DNA of 5,514 nucleotides from Candidatus Cloacimonadota bacterium (GTDB lineage Bacteria; Cloacimonadota; Cloacimonadia; Cloacimonadales; JAIOQZ01), in assembly GCA_021106755.1 (NCBI GenBank), contig JAIOTM010000433.1:1-5514 (forward strand), given 5' to 3'. The translations under genes were made by a program, and so were the position numbers. Of the stretch, positions 3,452 to 5,514 are shown piece by piece (the stretch's first letter is position 1; each line of letters begins with the position of its first letter). Under the pieces are notes generated by a model, which saw only the letters and a list, made by a program, of their open reading frames with translations, was not told where the DNA came from and made no database searches.

Positions 3452-5514
3452 ATGCGTTTAAACATAATTCTCATCTTTCTCACGCTAACATTGTCCCTAT
3501 CGGGCGTAACCCACACCGTTCGCCAAGACGGGCAGGGCGATTTTACCGTTATCCAGAACGCTATTATCGCCAGCACAGATGGCGATACAGTACTTGTCCA
3601 CCCGGGACGCTACTTCGAGAACATTGAAATGACAGGCAGGAACATAACTCTTGCCTCGCTGGAAATAACTACAGGTAACTACGATTATGTGTATAACACC
3701 ATAATAGACGGAAATCAGACAGGATCATGTATTGCCCTTTGGGACCCATGCAACGCTGTTACTATACAGGGGTTTACTCTAACCAATGGTAGTGGTAACT
3801 CGTATTATGGAAGCAATGTTACAACGGGCGGTGGAATTTACTGCCACATAAATGTAGATGTTCTCTACCTGACCAATCTGCTCGTTACAGGAAATCGTAA
3901 CTCTTCTTCAGTTGGTGGAGTTTGCCTTTACTCAAATCTCACCTATCTTTCGGGTGTTTCCATACACGATAACGAAACTGCTGGTATAGCTGGGGGATTA
4001 CATACAGAATTCGATAATATGTTAATCTTCGACCCAATTAACCGTTGTAGTATATATAACAACTACTCCGGTTGGGGGCAGGACATATACTATATGGATG
4101 CCCAGTTAACCTGCAATGTTATCCTCGATACATTTTCTGTAATACAAGATGATAACTATTTTGCAATTGGAATACCATCTGGTTCGTTAACTGTCCCCTG
4201 TTTCACTTTCGATATACAGCACAGTTATTACAATCAAGTAGAAGCGAACTTGTATGTAGCCCCCTGGGGAAATGACCAAAACAGCGGTTTAACTCCCTAC
4301 GAACCACTTCAGCGGGTTGCTTACGCCTTGCATCTTATTTCCGCCGACTCAACCAATCATCGTACTGTTAGCTGTGCACCAGGAATTTATAGCAATAGCG
4401 GTAATCAGCAATACTTTCCGGCGTGTACTAAAAGCTATGTTACCTTAGAAGGAAGTTCAGAAGCACCAACTGTTTTTGATAACGAGATGAATCCGCGTCC
4501 ATTTGTTTATACACCAGCCTATGGCAAGCACATTACGATACGGAATTTTGAATGGCGAAATTTGAACACAATCACAACTCTTGGTCCAAGCTATAATAGC
4601 CACCTGATTAGTGGCACTCCGATACTTTTTGAAAATATTAAGTTAGAAAATTGCACATCTATGTATGCAGCAGGTTTAACTGTCTTATCTTCTGAGAATG
4701 TTACGTTTCGGAACATTACTATGAATAACATGACAGCTTTTCAACAGTTAAGTGGGATATTTATATCACACTCAGATAATATTCTGGTGGAAAACTGCTC
4801 TTTCAATGATATGGTTTCCTTAAATTATGATAATCAGGGCTGGAGGAACGCGTTCTCTGCTGAGCATTGCGAAGGTGTTACGTTGCGAAACAGTAGTTTT
4901 CGCAACTGTTCTACTTCCTACTATGACGGGGCATCCGCAATTTTTATGGCACCTATGAACGGCACAACAGTAACAGATTATCTTGTAGAAAACGTTCTCG
5001 TAGCGGACTGCTATAGCCCTAATGCCAGAAGTGCTTTAACTATACATGGTACTAATGGAGGTTCTGCCGTAATTGCAAATTGCACATTTATTAATAATGA
5101 GAACCGTGTGGCAACGTTATTTACTTTAGGCAATGTTACTGTTAGAAATTCAATTTTTCGGAATAATTCACCCAATGAGTTTTTAATGCAAGCGGTTTCA
5201 AATCATCCAATAACTATATTAGACATAGACTACTGCAACATTGCAGGTGGGCAGGCATCTATCCAGAACCAAGACCCCTCTCATTATTCTACAATATGGG
5301 GCACTCACAACATAGAAGTTGACCCGCAGTTTGTGGGTAGCGGGCAATACACTTACACGCTCCAGCCCGGCTCCTCCTGCATAGACGCGGGCGACACCGC
5401 AACCACTATGCCGTGGTATATAGTTTACAACGAGCGTGTTTGGGACGGCGACAACGACGGCACAGCCGTTGCCGATATTGGAGCTTACGAATACCAGCCA
5501 ATTTTCCCCGCAAG
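3452..5514 (+). CDS. Secreted two-module right-handed beta-helix protein, 3' end beyond window
   Basis: Open from ATG 3452 through the right edge (687 full codons plus two bases), with no stop. Residues 1-20 look like a signal peptide (hydrophobic LNIILIFLTLTLSLSG). Module 1 opens with QDGQGDFTVIQNAI and GDTVLVHPGRYFENI (residues 25-58), the start typical of pectate-lyase-fold repeat proteins, and runs to about 260. It includes DPINRCSIYNN (194-204) and VILDTFSV (223-230). Module 2 restarts with LYVAPWGNDQNSGLTPYEPLQ (from residue 267), a DUF1565-like entry, followed by helix coils such as FENIKLENCTS (393-403) and ILVENCSFNDM. SCIDAGD (642-648) and DIGAYEY (675-681) form a choice-of-anchor-Q-like end. 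A C-terminal sorting domain is expected downstream but not seen. It is presumably exported and surface-bound; the substrate is unknown and no catalytic residues were recognised. Ends are GC-rich and the middle AT-rich. Confidence 0.9.
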   Translation, partial: MRLNIILIFLTLTLSLSGVTHTVRQDGQGDFTVIQNAIIASTDGDTVLVHPGRYFENIEMTGRNITLASLEITTGNYDYVYNTIIDGNQTGSCIALWDPCNAVTIQGFTLTNGSGNSYYGSNVTTGGGIYCHINVDVLYLTNLLVTGNRNSSSVGGVCLYSNLTYLSGVSIHDNETAGIAGGLHTEFDNMLIFDPINRCSIYNNYSGWGQDIYYMDAQLTCNVILDTFSVIQDDNYFAIGIPSGSLTVPCFTFDIQHSYYNQVEANLYVAPWGNDQNSGLTPYEPLQRVAYALHLISADSTNHRTVSCAPGIYSNSGNQQYFPACTKSYVTLEGSSEAPTVFDNEMNPRPFVYTPAYGKHITIRNFEWRNLNTITTLGPSYNSHLISGTPILFENIKLENCTSMYAAGLTVLSSENVTFRNITMNNMTAFQQLSGIFISHSDNILVENCSFNDMVSLNYDNQGWRNAFSAEHCEGVTLRNSSFRNCSTSYYDGASAIFMAPMNGTTVTDYLVENVLVADCYSPNARSALTIHGTNGGSAVIANCTFINNENRVATLFTLGNVTVRNSIFRNNSPNEFLMQAVSNHPITILDIDYCNIAGGQASIQNQDPSHYSTIWGTHNIEVDPQFVGSGQYTYTLQPGSSCIDAGDTATTMPWYIVYNERVWDGDNDGTAVADIGAYEYQPIFPA

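Overview
The window (5514 bases) looks like chromosomal DNA from an uncultured bacterium of the FCB/Cloacimonadota type. The basis is two adjacent secreted right-handed beta-helix proteins, one ending in a YPNPFNPST-type sorting (FlgD-like) domain, next to a housekeeping gene with ordinary Shine-Dalgarno and TTGACA-type signals. The phylum is an inference from protein style, not from a marker phylogeny.

Layout. Positions 1-213 (minus strand) hold the first 71 codons of rimP, the 30S ribosome maturation factor, which usually heads a rimP-nusA-infB operon. Positions 214-653 are a divergent intergenic region. It has two back-to-back candidate promoters with perfect TTGACA -35 boxes: minus strand at 376-381 and plus strand at 416-421. 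Between the minus-strand promoter and rimP lies a clear intrinsic-terminator shape (282-309) with a mutually exclusive upstream pairing (303-322), so rimP expression may be controlled by attenuation in its leader. On the plus side, a GC-rich block (about 503-598) lies within a possible 40-codon ORF (485-607) before the first large gene.

Positions 654-3203 encode an 849-residue secreted protein: signal peptide, Asn-rich beta-helix, a Trp-rich middle domain, a Pro-rich linker and a C-terminal sorting domain. Positions 3204-3451 contain two different paired inverted-repeat units (3210-3283 and 3326-3406). Each is bounded by GTAG/GTGG-type tetranucleotides and built from two head-to-head hairpins, the architecture of REP doublets (REPINs). 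Positions 3452-5514 hold a second secreted beta-helix protein of at least 687 residues. It has two consecutive helix modules and a choice-of-anchor-Q-like end, and runs off the right edge.

How they fit together. The two large genes are same-strand and of the same general class (cell-surface or extracellular repeat proteins), probably parts of a larger paralogous family. Both are compositional mosaics, with AT-rich helix cores next to GC-richer conserved segments. rimP is unrelated in function and merely diverges from them. The most interesting signals are the rimP leader attenuator candidate and the two REPIN-like units. No complete novel multi-gene system is visible.
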